Shown here: positions 17,140 to 25,908 of the stretch, piece after piece
How the letters are laid out: every line of letters starts with the position of its first letter
Numbering within the stretch: the first letter of the stretch is position 1
Assembly (NCBI GenBank): GCA_903918885.1
Contig: CAIXFY010000032.1
Span: 1-38,790, forward strand
Reading direction: 5' to 3'
DNA length: 38,790 nucleotides
Source: an uncultured Verrucomicrobia subdivision 3 bacterium
GTDB taxonomy: Bacteria > Verrucomicrobiota > Verrucomicrobiia > Limisphaerales > UBA11358
Program-made: the position numbers and the translations under genes
The notes under the pieces: model-generated
Seen by the model: the letters and a program-made list of their open reading frames with translations, nothing else
What the model was told of the DNA's origin: nothing
The model's database searches: none

Positions 17140-18435
17140 TTATTTCCGCTGTTCGAGCGGGACGTAGGAGTTGATAGTCTTGCCCGTGTAAATCTGGCGG
17201 GGCCGGTAGATGCGGCTCTTCGGCTCTTCCATGATTTCCTTGTAATTCGCAATCCAACCCGGCATGCGGCCGATGGCAAAAATCACCGTGAACATTTCCA
17301 CTGGAATGCCGATGGCGCGCATAATAATGCCGCTGTAAAAATCCACGTTCGGATACAGCTTGCGTTCGACGAAGTAGGAATCCTTCAGTGCCGCTTCTTC
17401 CAATTTCTTGGCGATGTCCAGCAACGGGTCGGTGATGTGCAGTTTGGCCAGCACCTCGTCGCACGCTTTTTTGATGATGTTGGCGCGCGGGTCGTGGTTC
17501 TTGTAGACGCGATGGCCGAAGCCCATGAGTTTCTTGCCGCTGTTCTTGTCCTTCGCCGCCGTTATGAACTTCGAGCCGTCGTCGCCGGACGCGTGAATGT
17601 CATCGAGCATTTCCAGCACCGCCTGATTAGCACCGCCGTGCAGCGGCCCCCAGAGTGCGCAAACACCCGCCGCGCAACTGGCGAAGAGATTTGCCTGGCT
17701 CGACGCCACCATGCGCACGGTTGAAGTGGAGCAATTTTGCTCGTGATCCGCGTGCAACAGGAAAATCAAGTCCAGCGCCTTCACCACTTCCGGCTTCAAT
17801 TCAAAGTCTTCATACGGCATCGAGAACAGCATGTGCAGAAAGTTCGCCGTGTATTTGTAGGATTGCTTCGGATAAATCAGCGGCAGCCCCTTGGACTTGC
17901 GGTAGGAATACGCCGCGATGGTTCGCACCTGCGAAATCAGCTTGGCCACATAAGTTTCAAACTGCTTGTTCTTACCCCATTTCCAGCGCATCAAGCCCTC
18001 GTCGAAGCAACTTGCCGCATTAATCATCGAAGACAGGATTGCCATCGGGTGCGCGCCCGTGGGAAAGCCCTCGAAGTGATACTTCATGTCCTCGTGCAAA
18101 TACTGATGGTCGGAAAGCAAATCGGAAAATTCTTTCAACTGCGCCTGGGTCGGCAGCGTGCCGTAAATAATCAGATACGCGGTCTCGATGAAATTGGATT
18201 TCTCCGCCAGTTCCTCGATCGGAATGCCGCGGTAGCGCAGGATACCTTGATCGCCGTCAATGAACGTGATGTTGCTCGTGCACGAGCCGGTGTTGCCGTA
18301 GCCGTCATCGATGGTGATGTAGCCGGTGTTCGCGCGCAAAGCCGACACGTCCACCGCTTTTTCGTTTTCGCTACCCATGAGGGTCGGCAGCGTGTAACTC
18401 TTTCCGTCCAGTTCCAGTTTGGCTTGGTTACTCAT
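17140..18435 (-). CDS. gltA: Citrate synthase (type II)
   Basis: Condenses acetyl-CoA and oxaloacetate, the entry reaction of the TCA cycle. The 431-residue length is that of the hexameric, NADH-regulated type. Catalytic landmarks are [18 protein letters not shown] (His), [15 protein letters not shown] (second His and substrate Arg) and a C-terminal [16 protein letters not shown] (Asp). The N-terminal extension from residue 1 to about 60 fits this type. It is a single gene, preceded by the small zinc-ribbon gene on the same strand 109 nt away. Confidence 0.97.
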   Translation of the reverse strand: MSNQAKLELDGKSYTLPTLMGSENEKAVDVSALRANTGYITIDDGYGNTGSCTSNITFIDGDQGILRYRGIPIEELAEKSNFIETAYLIIYGTLPTQAQLKEFSDLLSDHQYLHEDMKYHFEGFPTGAHPMAILSSMINAASCFDEGLMRWKWGKNKQFETYVAKLISQVRTIAAYSYRKSKGLPLIYPKQSYKYTANFLHMLFSMPYEDFELKPEVVKALDLIFLLHADHEQNCSTSTVRMVASSQANLFASCAAGVCALWGPLHGGANQAVLEMLDDIHASGDDGSKFITAAKDKNSGKKLMGFGHRVYKNHDPRANIIKKACDEVLAKLHITDPLLDIAKKLEEAALKDSYFVERKLYPNVDFYSGIIMRAIGIPVEMFTVIFAIGRMPGWIANYKEIMEEPKSRIYRPRQIYTGKTINSYVPLEQRK

Positions 18436-18544
18436 GGCTCCTTCAATCAGTTAATTTTATTTCCAATGGAAGAAAATTTGCCGGTGAAAAGAAAAATTGC
18501 AAGCCGTGAAAGCGAAAATCGGTAAAATTTCCGGCCTGAAACCG

Positions 18545-18700
18545 TCAGTCCGCATCCGACGCACTATTTTCCGCACAGCCACAACCGGCAAGTTGAATGC
18601 AATCCATGCAAAGCCATTGGCCGCCAAATTCCCGTGCATCAAAGCTGCTGCAGCGTTCGCATGCGATGGCTTGAGTTGGACTGGCAGGTTCGGATCCCAT
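18545..18700 (-). CDS. Small zinc-ribbon protein
   Basis: A 51-residue frame, ATG at 18700 and TGA at 18545-18547, lying in an otherwise empty 335-base gap between trpE and gltA. It contains two CxxC pairs (Cys14/Cys17 and Cys31/Cys34) separated by 13 residues, with the block FDAREFGGQWLCMDCIQLAG between and after them, and two more cysteines at 40 and 42. The spacing is that of a treble-clef or ribbon zinc-binding fold. Longer frames across the same region on either strand have no recognisable composition. I believe it belongs to a family of very small CxxC...W-L-C-x-x-C proteins, but do not know a function. No clear Shine-Dalgarno is seen. Confidence 0.65.
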   Translation of the reverse strand: MGSEPASPTQAIACERCSSFDAREFGGQWLCMDCIQLAGCGCAENSASDAD

Positions 18701-18770
18701 GATTTTTCAACTAAGAAATACGCGAAAACAAATTTTAATTTTTGCGTTCGCGGATTTAGCATGGTCACGG

Positions 18771-20279
18771 TTAATCCGCTTTCCCAAACCCCGCCGCCAT
18801 CGCGATCGCTTTGCGCATGGCCATGGATTTGTTGACGGTCTCCTGAAATTCACCTTCAGGTGTGGAATCATTCACCCAGCCGCCGCCAGCTTGCACAAAC
18901 GCTTTACCATCTTTTATCAGCGCGGTGCGAATCGTGATGCAGGTGTCGAGGTTGCCGTTGAAGGAAAAATATCCGACGCAGCCCGCGTAAGTGCCGCGCG
19001 TCGTGCCTTCGAGTTCAGAAATGATCTGCATTGCGCGGATTTTTGGTGCGCCGCTGACCGTGCCGGCCGGAAACGTCGCGCGCATGAGGTCATAATTCGA
19101 TTTGCCAGCGGATAATTTCCCCTCGACCTGCGAAACGATGTGCATGACGTGGCTGTATCGCTCGATGAACATCAAATCCTTTACCTGCACGCTGCCGAAA
19201 TCGCAAACGCGGCCGATGTCGTTGCGCGCGAGGTCCACGAGCATGACGTGTTCGGCGCGCTCCTTCGGGTCGGCGAGCAGTTCCTTCTCCAGCGCGGCAT
19301 CCTCGTCCTCATTTTTGCCGCGCTTGCGCGTGCCAGCGATGGGTCGGATTTCCACTTTGCTTTCCTCGCAGCGGACGTGCAATTCCGGCGACGCGCCGAC
19401 GAGTGCAAAGCCGTCCAGCTCCAGCAAGAAAAGATACGGCGACGGGTTGATGTTCCGCACCGCGCGGTAAATATCCAGTGGAGACGCCGTCACCGGCGTT
19501 GACCACCGCTGTGAACCAACCGCCTGAATAATATCGCCTGCCGTGATAAAGTTTTTCGCCGCCTCGACGTTCGCGAAAAACTTTTCTTTAGTTTGATTAG
19601 CTTCAAAAGCAATAGGCGGCATTACTTCGGGTTGAGCGCCCACCGCAATATGTTCGCTCGGTTGCTCGAGCAGCGAGACGAGCCGGTCAATTTCGCCGGT
19701 GGCATTTTCGTAAGCATCGGCGGGGCTTTCCGCATCATCGAGAATCGCGTTGACCAGAATCGTGATGGTCTGCTGCACGCGGTCGAAAATTAAAATCTGG
19801 TCAGCGATGACAAAATACATCACCGGCGTTTTCAATTCATCGTGCTGCGGACGCGGCACGGACGGTTCCACGTCGTGGATGAATTCGTAGCCAATAAATC
19901 CGACGGCGCCGCCGGTAAAACGCGGTAATCCCGGCACCGCCACCGCGCAATATTTTTTCATGATGCGCTCGACGATTTCGAGTCCGTCCTTCACATCCTT
20001 GCCGACGATGGCGCTTTCAATGATGCGGCCGTTTTCAACGACCTGCACGTGCGAGCCGTCCTGCCGAATGACCGCGCGCGGATTGCAGCCGACGAACGAA
20101 TAGCGCCCGATGTGTTCGCCGCCCTCGACGGATTCAAAGAGAAACGATTCGCCCTGCCCACGGATTTTGCGATAGGCAGAAAGCGGCGTTTCGAGGTCAG
20201 CTAAAATGCGGCGGGCAACGGGAATGAGATTTCCCTGCGTCGCGAGCTCCTGAAATTCTTCCAGCGTGGGCGAATACAT
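18771..20279 (-). CDS. trpE: Anthranilate synthase component I
   Basis: Converts chorismate to anthranilate with ammonia supplied by component II (TrpG). The 502-residue protein has the N-terminal Anth_synt_I_N region with the feedback-site-like LLESVEGGEHIGRYSF-type block, written here as FLFESVEGGEHIGRYSF, and a C-terminal chorismate-binding domain with PIAGTRKRG, LVDLARNDIGRVC, and FPAGTVSGAPKIRAM. The gene is alone; trpG is not visible in the window. No Trp-rich leader or terminator is seen in the 104-nt upstream gap. Confidence 0.96.
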   Translation of the reverse strand: MYSPTLEEFQELATQGNLIPVARRILADLETPLSAYRKIRGQGESFLFESVEGGEHIGRYSFVGCNPRAVIRQDGSHVQVVENGRIIESAIVGKDVKDGLEIVERIMKKYCAVAVPGLPRFTGGAVGFIGYEFIHDVEPSVPRPQHDELKTPVMYFVIADQILIFDRVQQTITILVNAILDDAESPADAYENATGEIDRLVSLLEQPSEHIAVGAQPEVMPPIAFEANQTKEKFFANVEAAKNFITAGDIIQAVGSQRWSTPVTASPLDIYRAVRNINPSPYLFLLELDGFALVGASPELHVRCEESKVEIRPIAGTRKRGKNEDEDAALEKELLADPKERAEHVMLVDLARNDIGRVCDFGSVQVKDLMFIERYSHVMHIVSQVEGKLSAGKSNYDLMRATFPAGTVSGAPKIRAMQIISELEGTTRGTYAGCVGYFSFNGNLDTCITIRTALIKDGKAFVQAGGGWVNDSTPEGEFQETVNKSMAMRKAIAMAAGFGKAD

Positions 20280-20383
20280 GAATCATATTTAGCCGAAGCC
20301 AGACAAAAACAAAAGCAGGAAGCCACAACCAAACCGCGCCGAAAAGTCGGGACAGAAATCGTGGAACGTATAAAATCCATCAC

Positions 20384-21361
20384 ATGAATACCCTTGCCCT
20401 CAATAACCGAAAGGCGGTGACGGCGTTTCTTTTGCCGGCTTTTTTTGTGCTGGCTAATCTGGCAGCGGCTGAAATGAGCGGCGGGACGAATCTCCCGCCC
20501 AGGGTCGAATCCGCCCAGACGCGACATGCCTTTGTCTGCACAGATTACACGCAGGGCAAGGTCTTCATCATTTCGGCCCGCGGCCAAATTGAGTGGGAAT
20601 ATGACGGTGCGACCAATTGCAATGACCTATGGGTTCTGCCCAACGGCAATTTTCTTTTCAACACCGGTCACGGCATAAAGGAAGTAACCCGCGAAAAAAA
20701 AGTGGTGTTTGACTACGAATCCGCCAGTGAAATTTACGCGTGCCAGCGGCTGGCCAACGGCAACACGTTCATCGGCGAGTGCAGCGCGGGACGATTGTTG
20801 GAGGCAAACCCAGCCGGGCAGATTGTAAAGGAAATCAAACTGCTACCGCCCGGCACAAACGGCGGACACCTGTTCATGCGCAACGCGCGGCAACTGGCCA
20901 ACGGCAATTATCTCGTCACCCATTATGGCCCACAAGTCGTCCGCGAATATGACCCGACCGGCACCATACTCCGGGAAATCCCCGCCGCCGGCGGCCCGCA
21001 CAGTGTGGTGCGCTTGCCGAACGGCAACACGCTCATCTCCTGCGGCGACCTCTCGGGCAACCCGCGCGTGGTCGAAGTGGATGCTGCCGGAAAAACTGTC
21101 TGGCAGGTGGCGAGCAACGAACTGGCCGGCGTCCAGTTGAAATTCATGGCTGGCTTGCAACGGCTACCAAACGGAAACACGTTGATGGCAAACTGGCTGG
21201 GACACAAACAATTTGGCACCACGGCGGACTTAATTGAAGTCACTCCGGACAAACAGGTCGTCTGGAAATTCTATGGCGGCGACAAAATCCGAACCGTCTC
21301 AAACGCGGTCCTTTTGGACGAACTGCCCGATGAAACGGCTCGCGGGGAAATTTTGCATTGA
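20384..21361 (+). CDS. Secreted beta-propeller protein with LPNGNTL repeats
   Basis: A 325-residue exported protein; residues 1-29 are a signal peptide (hydrophobic core FLLPAFFVLANLAAA). The rest consists of about six repeats of 40-50 residues each carrying a variant of LPNGN(T/F)L/I followed by hydrophobic strands and often a G-x-V/I-x-W/E motif, which is characteristic of PQQ-like or arylsulfotransferase-like beta-propellers. No catalytic residues can be assigned, so binding or structural roles remain possible. It is a single gene, divergent from trpE and convergent with hisI. It may act in the periplasm on small molecules or polysaccharide. Confidence 0.7.
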   Translation: MNTLALNNRKAVTAFLLPAFFVLANLAAAEMSGGTNLPPRVESAQTRHAFVCTDYTQGKVFIISARGQIEWEYDGATNCNDLWVLPNGNFLFNTGHGIKEVTREKKVVFDYESASEIYACQRLANGNTFIGECSAGRLLEANPAGQIVKEIKLLPPGTNGGHLFMRNARQLANGNYLVTHYGPQVVREYDPTGTILREIPAAGGPHSVVRLPNGNTLISCGDLSGNPRVVEVDAAGKTVWQVASNELAGVQLKFMAGLQRLPNGNTLMANWLGHKQFGTTADLIEVTPDKQVVWKFYGGDKIRTVSNAVLLDELPDETARGEILH

Positions 21362-21388
21362 TTGGTTTGTCCGGAAGAAAAGCTAAAT

Positions 21389-21781
21389 TCACCCTTTCTT
21401 TTTATACATCATCTCTGGTGAGACAAGAACCGGTTCGGTAATTTTGAAATTTTGTCCATCGCTTTCGACCGAGCGGAAGAAACAGGAATTGTAACCTTCG
21501 TGGCAAGCGGGACCTTTTTGTTCAACTTGAATCAGCAGCACGTCGCCGTCGCAATCGAACGCGATATCTTTCACAGTTTGCGTGTTGCCGCTCTCCTCGC
21601 CCTTCATCCAGTATTTCTGGCGCGAGCGGCTCCAGAAATGCGTCTTACCAGTCTTGATGGTGTCTTCCAGCGAGGCGCGATTCATCCACGCCATCATCAC
21701 CACGCGGCCAGTTTTCTGCTCCTGAATGATCGCGGGAATCAAGCCCTGCGCGTCAAACTTCAATTTGTCGTAGAAACTCAT
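21389..21781 (-). CDS. hisI: Phosphoribosyl-AMP cyclohydrolase
   Basis: Opens the purine ring of phosphoribosyl-AMP, the third step of histidine synthesis. The 130-residue sequence shows VVMMAWMNRASL, the THFWSRSRQKYWMKGEESGNTQ block, the metal-binding DCDGD aspartates and the C-terminal ACHEGYNSCFF motif whose cysteines bind zinc. It lacks the HisE pyrophosphohydrolase domain, so HisE must be separate. The ATG at 21781 (MSFYDKLKF) is chosen; the frame is open to 21817, but the extra residues have no family support. It follows a TPR gene by 57 nt. Confidence 0.95.
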   Translation of the reverse strand: MSFYDKLKFDAQGLIPAIIQEQKTGRVVMMAWMNRASLEDTIKTGKTHFWSRSRQKYWMKGEESGNTQTVKDIAFDCDGDVLLIQVEQKGPACHEGYNSCFFRSVESDGQNFKITEPVLVSPEMMYKKKG

Positions 21782-21838
21782 GCGGGAGAATTTAACCACC
21801 AAGACACCAAGGCACAAAGCCTGAATTTGCCGAATCCA

Positions 21839-22915
21839 CTACGGCTTTTGTCCGCGCAACGGAATGGGAGCGCTCAATAGATTCGAGGACAGGTCGGTGG
21901 CGTTGGTTGCGCCAGAATCGTGTCTAATTTCAAGCTGCGGAATTTTATCAAGCAGACTGGTTTCGCTCGGTGCCGGGGAATTGGTGGGCGGAAACTGGTG
22001 ATCCACGAGCGAGCGGTAGAGCCGTTGCTTCAATTCCGCATACGCTCCGTTGGTCACGGTGGCGAGATGGTTACTGACCTGCTCATAAAGTCCGGCGGCA
22101 ATTTTCACGCGCGCGAGATGCAGTTGGACACCCTGCCGCTCGCCTTCGGTGCGGGCGATTGACAGCGCGTTCGTCCACGCGACCAGCGCGTCATTCGTGC
22201 GGAGCGGCTTGATACCGTAGTAGCTTTCCGCGTAATCGGTCGCGAGCGTGAAATTGCTAGGCGTGAGTTTCAGTGCCTGCTGATACAAGCCGAGCGCCTT
22301 GTCGAAAACCTGCTGTTCGTCGATGTGGTAAAATTCCCGCGCGTCCTTGCGGTAAAGATAAACCGTCGTCGCAAAATTTTGGTAATACACCGGCTCGTCC
22401 GGCTTTAGCTTGATGGCTTCGGTGTAATACTCAAACGCCTTCGTCAGTTGCCCGTATTCTCCGTAGTAATTCGCAAGGTTGTTCCAGACGGCGGGATTTT
22501 TCGGGTCGAGCTGCTTGGAGTTTTCGTATTGCAGATGCGCGCCTTCCTCATCTCCAATGTCATTGAGGAAACTGCCGTAGGCCAGAAACCCGCGCGCGTT
22601 ATTTGGATGATTTTTTAGAAAACGATTGTAACATTCGCGCACTTCATCAAAGCGCGTGCGGATACGGCGGGTCAAATCTGCCGAGGCGGCGGCGGTCTGG
22701 TTTGTGGCGGACTGCGCATCATAGGCGCGCAACCAACTGTTCACCTCATCCTGCGCTGCGTCATCAGCCAGCATCGCATCACGCAACTCGCGGGTCTCCG
22801 AATCAGCAGCGACCGGAACCGCGAGACCGGTCTGCTGCTGAATGACATTGCTGACGGCCAACGGCTGATTGGTGGCCAGCAACGCGCCGAGCAAGCCGAT
22901 GGTGAGTTCGTTCAC
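21839..22915 (-). CDS. TPR repeat protein
   Basis: A 358-residue protein starting with GTG. The N-terminus has a weak hydrophobic stretch (LTIGLLGALLATN) that may be an uncleaved or short signal. The middle (about 100-260) contains at least four tetratricopeptide repeats, seen in AYGSFLNDIGDEEGAHLQYE, NNLANYYGEYGQLTKAFEYY and ALGLYQQALKLTPSNFTLA. TPR proteins mediate protein-protein contacts; partner unknown. The C-terminal ~60 residues are Pro/Ser/Asn-rich and probably disordered. It is upstream of hisI on the same strand, but a functional link is unlikely. Confidence 0.82.
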   Translation of the reverse strand: MNELTIGLLGALLATNQPLAVSNVIQQQTGLAVPVAADSETRELRDAMLADDAAQDEVNSWLRAYDAQSATNQTAAASADLTRRIRTRFDEVRECYNRFLKNHPNNARGFLAYGSFLNDIGDEEGAHLQYENSKQLDPKNPAVWNNLANYYGEYGQLTKAFEYYTEAIKLKPDEPVYYQNFATTVYLYRKDAREFYHIDEQQVFDKALGLYQQALKLTPSNFTLATDYAESYYGIKPLRTNDALVAWTNALSIARTEGERQGVQLHLARVKIAAGLYEQVSNHLATVTNGAYAELKQRLYRSLVDHQFPPTNSPAPSETSLLDKIPQLEIRHDSGATNATDLSSNLLSAPIPLRGQKP

Positions 22916-23150
22916 GCGGAGAAAATAGCAGCTCCGAAATCAAAGGACAGAATTTACGATTGCCTTTCGGACAAGCGGTTGGGTTGGGGCAAATCCGATT
23001 TGGAAAATCAGACAAGGATTTGAACGAGGAAAAAAATTCGCTTTGTGGTGCTGTTGCGCGATACGGACTACGGCCATAACCACATCAGCGCGTTGCAAAC
23101 TTTTGACGTAGATGCCGTAATTCCCTGCGAAACGTTTAAGGCAGTTTAAA

Positions 23151-23762
23151 TCACGCCGTAGTTGTTTTCGGGGTTGCGGCTTGTTCAGCGGCAAATTTTT
23201 CTATCAGCTCGCGGCGACCCAGAAATTTTATGGGGTGATGTTCAGCAAACGTCTTGGCTTCGGTATTCGGCAAACCGAGGCTGACAATATAGGCGATGTC
23301 GGCAAAGACTTTCTTGCGGTTGGCTTCCGTGCATTCGGTGTGAGCCAAATTAATGATGGGCTCCTGCCAGCGGCCGGTTTCAAAAACCATTGTCCTTCCG
23401 GCTTTCACGGCACGCACGCCGAAACCCATTTCTTTTTCCGCTGGCAGATTGATTTCAACGGAAAAATCCTGACGTCGCAACACCTCCGCGAGCGTCTGGT
23501 TGAGCTGCTCCGTGGGCAAACCTTGAATCCACTGGAGGGCATTTGGTGAATCACTCTTGCGATAACGCCGCGTCTCAATACTGGCGAGTGTCATGACGAC
23601 CGCGAAACAACCGCCTTGGGCATTGCCAACGAACCGACTGCTTGCTCCCCAAGTGAGCAGCGCGATGCTGTAAAAAGTGCACCATCCGGTCAAACCGAGT
23701 CCGATGAGTTGCCACGATTTGACCCGGCTCAAGAGCGGGGCGGAATTTTTTATTTCTGTCAT
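23151..23762 (-). CDS. Membrane protein with degenerate Mrr-like endonuclease fold
   Basis: A 203-residue protein with two hydrophobic helices near the N-terminus (about 20-38 and 45-60) followed by a soluble domain (about 75-195). This domain has the order of elements of Mrr-type restriction endonuclease domains: a helix ending LAEVLRRQDFSVE, a strand pair at MGFGVRAVKAGRTMVFE, helices, then AYIVSLGLPNTEAKTFAEHHPIKFLGRRELIEKF, which resembles the family's C-terminal 'A...i.l.....L' block. The catalytic Asp and the QxK motif of the family appear to be missing (GFGV and VFETG in their places), so it is probably not a nuclease. Start at ATG 23762; a TTG at 23783 is possible. The Mrr relation is my inference and uncertain. 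Confidence 0.5.
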   Translation of the reverse strand: MTEIKNSAPLLSRVKSWQLIGLGLTGWCTFYSIALLTWGASSRFVGNAQGGCFAVVMTLASIETRRYRKSDSPNALQWIQGLPTEQLNQTLAEVLRRQDFSVEINLPAEKEMGFGVRAVKAGRTMVFETGRWQEPIINLAHTECTEANRKKVFADIAYIVSLGLPNTEAKTFAEHHPIKFLGRRELIEKFAAEQAATPKTTTA

Positions 23763-23853
23763 AACCCAGAAATGTTTGAGCAAATTTTAAGCCAACCAGT
23801 GAAACAGTTTGGGGATAAAAAGCGTCATGGAAACACACTCGTGTCGGCCGAGA

Positions 23854-23886
23854 AAAAATAAAACTGCCTTAAAATGAGTTTTTTTT
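23854..23886. terminator. Possible bidirectional intrinsic terminator
   Basis: AAAACT (23861-23866) and AGTTTT (23878-23883) form a 6-bp AT-rich stem with an 11-nt loop, flanked by an A6 run on one side and a T run on the other. On the minus strand it follows the hexapeptide-transferase stop by about 30 nt. The short stem makes it a weak candidate. Confidence 0.4.
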
Positions 23887-23913
23887 GTAATTATAGATTT
23901 CAACAACGTTAAC

Positions 23914-24600
23914 CTAGTCATTTTTTGGCTGTATGGTGAGAACTTCGATTTTTGTCTTGTTCTTGGCTATGTTGTTAGCTGGCAAAAAACCTCGCCAGTT
24001 GACGCCGGGATAAATGATTGCGTCCTGGCCAATGATACTGCCGGGGTTGAGCACAGTGTTGCAGCCTACTTCCGCGCCGTCACCAACGAGCGCCCCAAAT
24101 TTGCGGAGGCCGGTGTCTAACCGCCGTCCGTCCACCAGTATGCTCACGTTGCCGGATAGGGATTTGAGGTTCGAGCAGATGACGCCCGCGCCAAGGTGCG
24201 CTTTGTGTCCGAGAATAGAATCGCCGACATAGTTGTAATGCGGAACCTGCGCACCATTGAACAGCAGAGCGTTCTTGAGTTCAGAGGAGTTACCCACCAC
24301 ACAGTCGTCGCCGATGATGACATTCTCGCGGATGTAGGCATTATGCCGGATCTGGCAGTTTTTCCCAATAATGGCTGGGCCTTTAATCATTGCGCCGGGT
24401 TCTATGACCGTGCCCACGCCGATGAGGACGCGCTCGCCAATCGTCGCACCGGGAAAGCGTGGTGGCGGATTCTGGCGAGGGACTTTGGACAAATAGGGCG
24501 CAATTTTCCCCAGCGCTTCCCAAGCGTAGTTGCAGCCATCAAAAAGCGCGGCGTGTTCGGTTTGCGCGAGGTCGAAAATGGATTTGGCGGTGAACTGCAT
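23914..24600 (-). CDS. Left-handed beta-helix (hexapeptide) sugar-nucleotide transferase-like protein
   Basis: A 228-residue protein that begins with a helical cap (FTAKSIFDLAQTEHAALFDG) and then contains repeated hexapeptide turns such as IGERVLIGVGTVIEPGAMI, IGKNCQIRHNAYIRENVIIG and GNSSELKNALLFNGAQVPHYNYVGDSILG. The last block is very like the acetyltransferase half of GlmU and related nucleotidyltransferases. It has no nucleotidyltransferase domain, so it could be a stand-alone acyltransferase or the C-terminal half of a two-protein UDP-sugar pyrophosphorylase. The ATG at 24600 is used. It is alone on the minus strand. Confidence 0.82.
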   Translation of the reverse strand: MQFTAKSIFDLAQTEHAALFDGCNYAWEALGKIAPYLSKVPRQNPPPRFPGATIGERVLIGVGTVIEPGAMIKGPAIIGKNCQIRHNAYIRENVIIGDDCVVGNSSELKNALLFNGAQVPHYNYVGDSILGHKAHLGAGVICSNLKSLSGNVSILVDGRRLDTGLRKFGALVGDGAEVGCNTVLNPGSIIGQDAIIYPGVNWRGFLPANNIAKNKTKIEVLTIQPKND

Positions 24601-24646
24601 GTGGAAAAATTAAAGGAAAGTTGGGCGCGGGCAAAGGGAAATGGCG

Positions 24647-24667
24647 AGTGTCCGCCCACGGGACACT
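24647..24667. repeat. Hairpin in the gap between two divergent genes
   Basis: AGTGTCC (24647-24653) and GGACACT (24661-24667) are perfect complements around a 7-nt loop, with a TTT run following on the plus strand. It lies 47 nt upstream of the hexapeptide gene start. It could be a weak plus-strand terminator or a protein-binding palindrome. Confidence 0.4.
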
Positions 24668-24841
24668 TTTGAGACAGTTTGTGGACATTTAGAATCAGAC
24701 ACGGGTGCAAGCGTCAAATTGGTTTTGGTTTTCCTTTGATTTCGTAGTGGCAGAAGATTTTCAAAAATTATTTCAAGACTTGGCCTATGTTGTGCTTTTC
24801 CATTGGGTGAAGTTAATAAAATCGGAATAAAGACGAAGTTT

Positions 24842-25789
24842 ATGCCAGTCAAATTACAATTCCAGTTTGCAGGGGTGGATTTAAACCGTCCGAGTTCTCC
24901 GCATTGCAAATGGTTTCGCGGCGGTTTGGTGGTCATGGGTATATTAATTTCTTCGTTGTGCTACTGGTTTTTTCTTCATCATTTGACTCATGGTCGCACG
25001 GTGGCGGCAAAAAATCCCCATAGCGCACCAGTCATCGCAGAAGTGGTGAAATCTACGACCGCCCCAACGGCTCCAGTTCCGATGACATCTTCGGTGGTTT
25101 CTGAAACCGCAGCTACACCGACTCCGGTGGTAACGGCGGCTAAAGAATCAGTTCCAGCTATGCCGACTGAAGTTACCTCGGAAACGCCAGCAAAAGCGGT
25201 TTCCGCTCCTGCGCTCGGAGTGCAGATTTCATTTACCAAACCAGCACACCAAGCCCCCACTCGGGCGCGCACGGAACAGGAGCTTTTATTAATGGCGGCT
25301 ATGACTGGGTTGGGCAACGTGCTGGCCGTGGCCAACAAATATCCCGACGCCTATGGATTTATGGCGGGCGATTTTCTTGAAGATGCAAAACTGGGGGAAC
25401 CTATTCCCGTTTACATCATTGATGAATCTGCCCGGGCGAATTACCGGTCTGGCCAGCCAATCAATCCGCTGCTTAAGCAAAGTAACCGCTGGGTTTTCCC
25501 TGTGACATTAGGTGACCGGATTTGCTGCATGGTGCAAGTGAAGAAAGTAGGCAAAGAATTTGTCCCCGGCACGGGTTCCAAAGCACTGGCGATGGCTTGG
25601 TCAAAAATTCTTGAAAATTGGCCGATGGATCAAGGGTATCATCCACGGCTGGTAGTCAATCCGCAAATACCCGGATATTATTTTACCGTGCCCGAATTGC
25701 CCATGCCGAACATGACTGATACGGTGATGATGACATACTTCAATCCCTGCACCTCGCCGGCGGATGTGATTTTGGCAAGTTGGCGCTGA
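24842..25789 (+). CDS. Membrane-anchored Pro/Thr/Ala-rich protein, unknown
   Basis: A 315-residue protein. A single transmembrane helix lies near residues 30-46 (GLVVMGILISSLCYWFFL). It is followed by about 90 residues rich in Ala, Pro, Thr, Ser and Val, probably disordered and extracytoplasmic, then a compact domain of about 185 residues starting at the MAAMTGLGNVLAVANKYPDAYG segment with several aromatic and glycine-rich stretches. No family is recognised. The ATG at 24842 is preferred; a TTG at 24803 would add 13 residues. The gene is bounded by the hexapeptide-transferase gene and the tRNA locus. Confidence 0.65.
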   Translation: MPVKLQFQFAGVDLNRPSSPHCKWFRGGLVVMGILISSLCYWFFLHHLTHGRTVAAKNPHSAPVIAEVVKSTTAPTAPVPMTSSVVSETAATPTPVVTAAKESVPAMPTEVTSETPAKAVSAPALGVQISFTKPAHQAPTRARTEQELLLMAAMTGLGNVLAVANKYPDAYGFMAGDFLEDAKLGEPIPVYIIDESARANYRSGQPINPLLKQSNRWVFPVTLGDRICCMVQVKKVGKEFVPGTGSKALAMAWSKILENWPMDQGYHPRLVVNPQIPGYYFTVPELPMPNMTDTVMMTYFNPCTSPADVILASWR

Positions 25790-25809
25790 TCTTATCAGAA
25801 AACTTCGTT

Positions 25810-25885
25810 TGGTGCTCCCACCCGGAATTGAACTGGGATCAACGGTTTAGGAAACCGCTGCTCTATCCATTTGAGCTATGGGAGC
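25810..25885 (-). tRNA. tRNA-Arg(CCU)
   Basis: A complete cloverleaf is visible on the minus strand: acceptor GCTCCCA/TGGGAGC, D arm GCTC/GAGC with a GG-containing loop, anticodon arm with loop TTCCTAA (anticodon CCU, reading AGG), variable TGAT, T arm with loop TTCAATT and one A-C mismatch, discriminator A and an encoded CCA. Total 76 nt. Confidence 0.95.
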
Positions 25886-25908
25886 TATCCGATAAAATTA
25901 ATTCTATA

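Noticed and set aside
18457-18768. A 103-residue minus-strand frame in the trpE-gltA gap
   Set aside because: It overlaps the zinc-ribbon frame and trpE and has no recognisable domain; the zinc-ribbon frame explains the conserved-looking part.
20280-20383. Tryptophan leader peptide before trpE
   Set aside because: No frame with adjacent Trp codons and no terminator hairpin are present in the gap.
23045-23149. A 34-codon plus-strand frame with a PIN-domain-like tail (HISALQTFDVDAVIPCETFK)
   Set aside because: It is too short, begins with GTG without a clear ribosome site, and has no upstream PIN-domain sequence in frame. It could be a relic, but the resemblance rests on a few residues.
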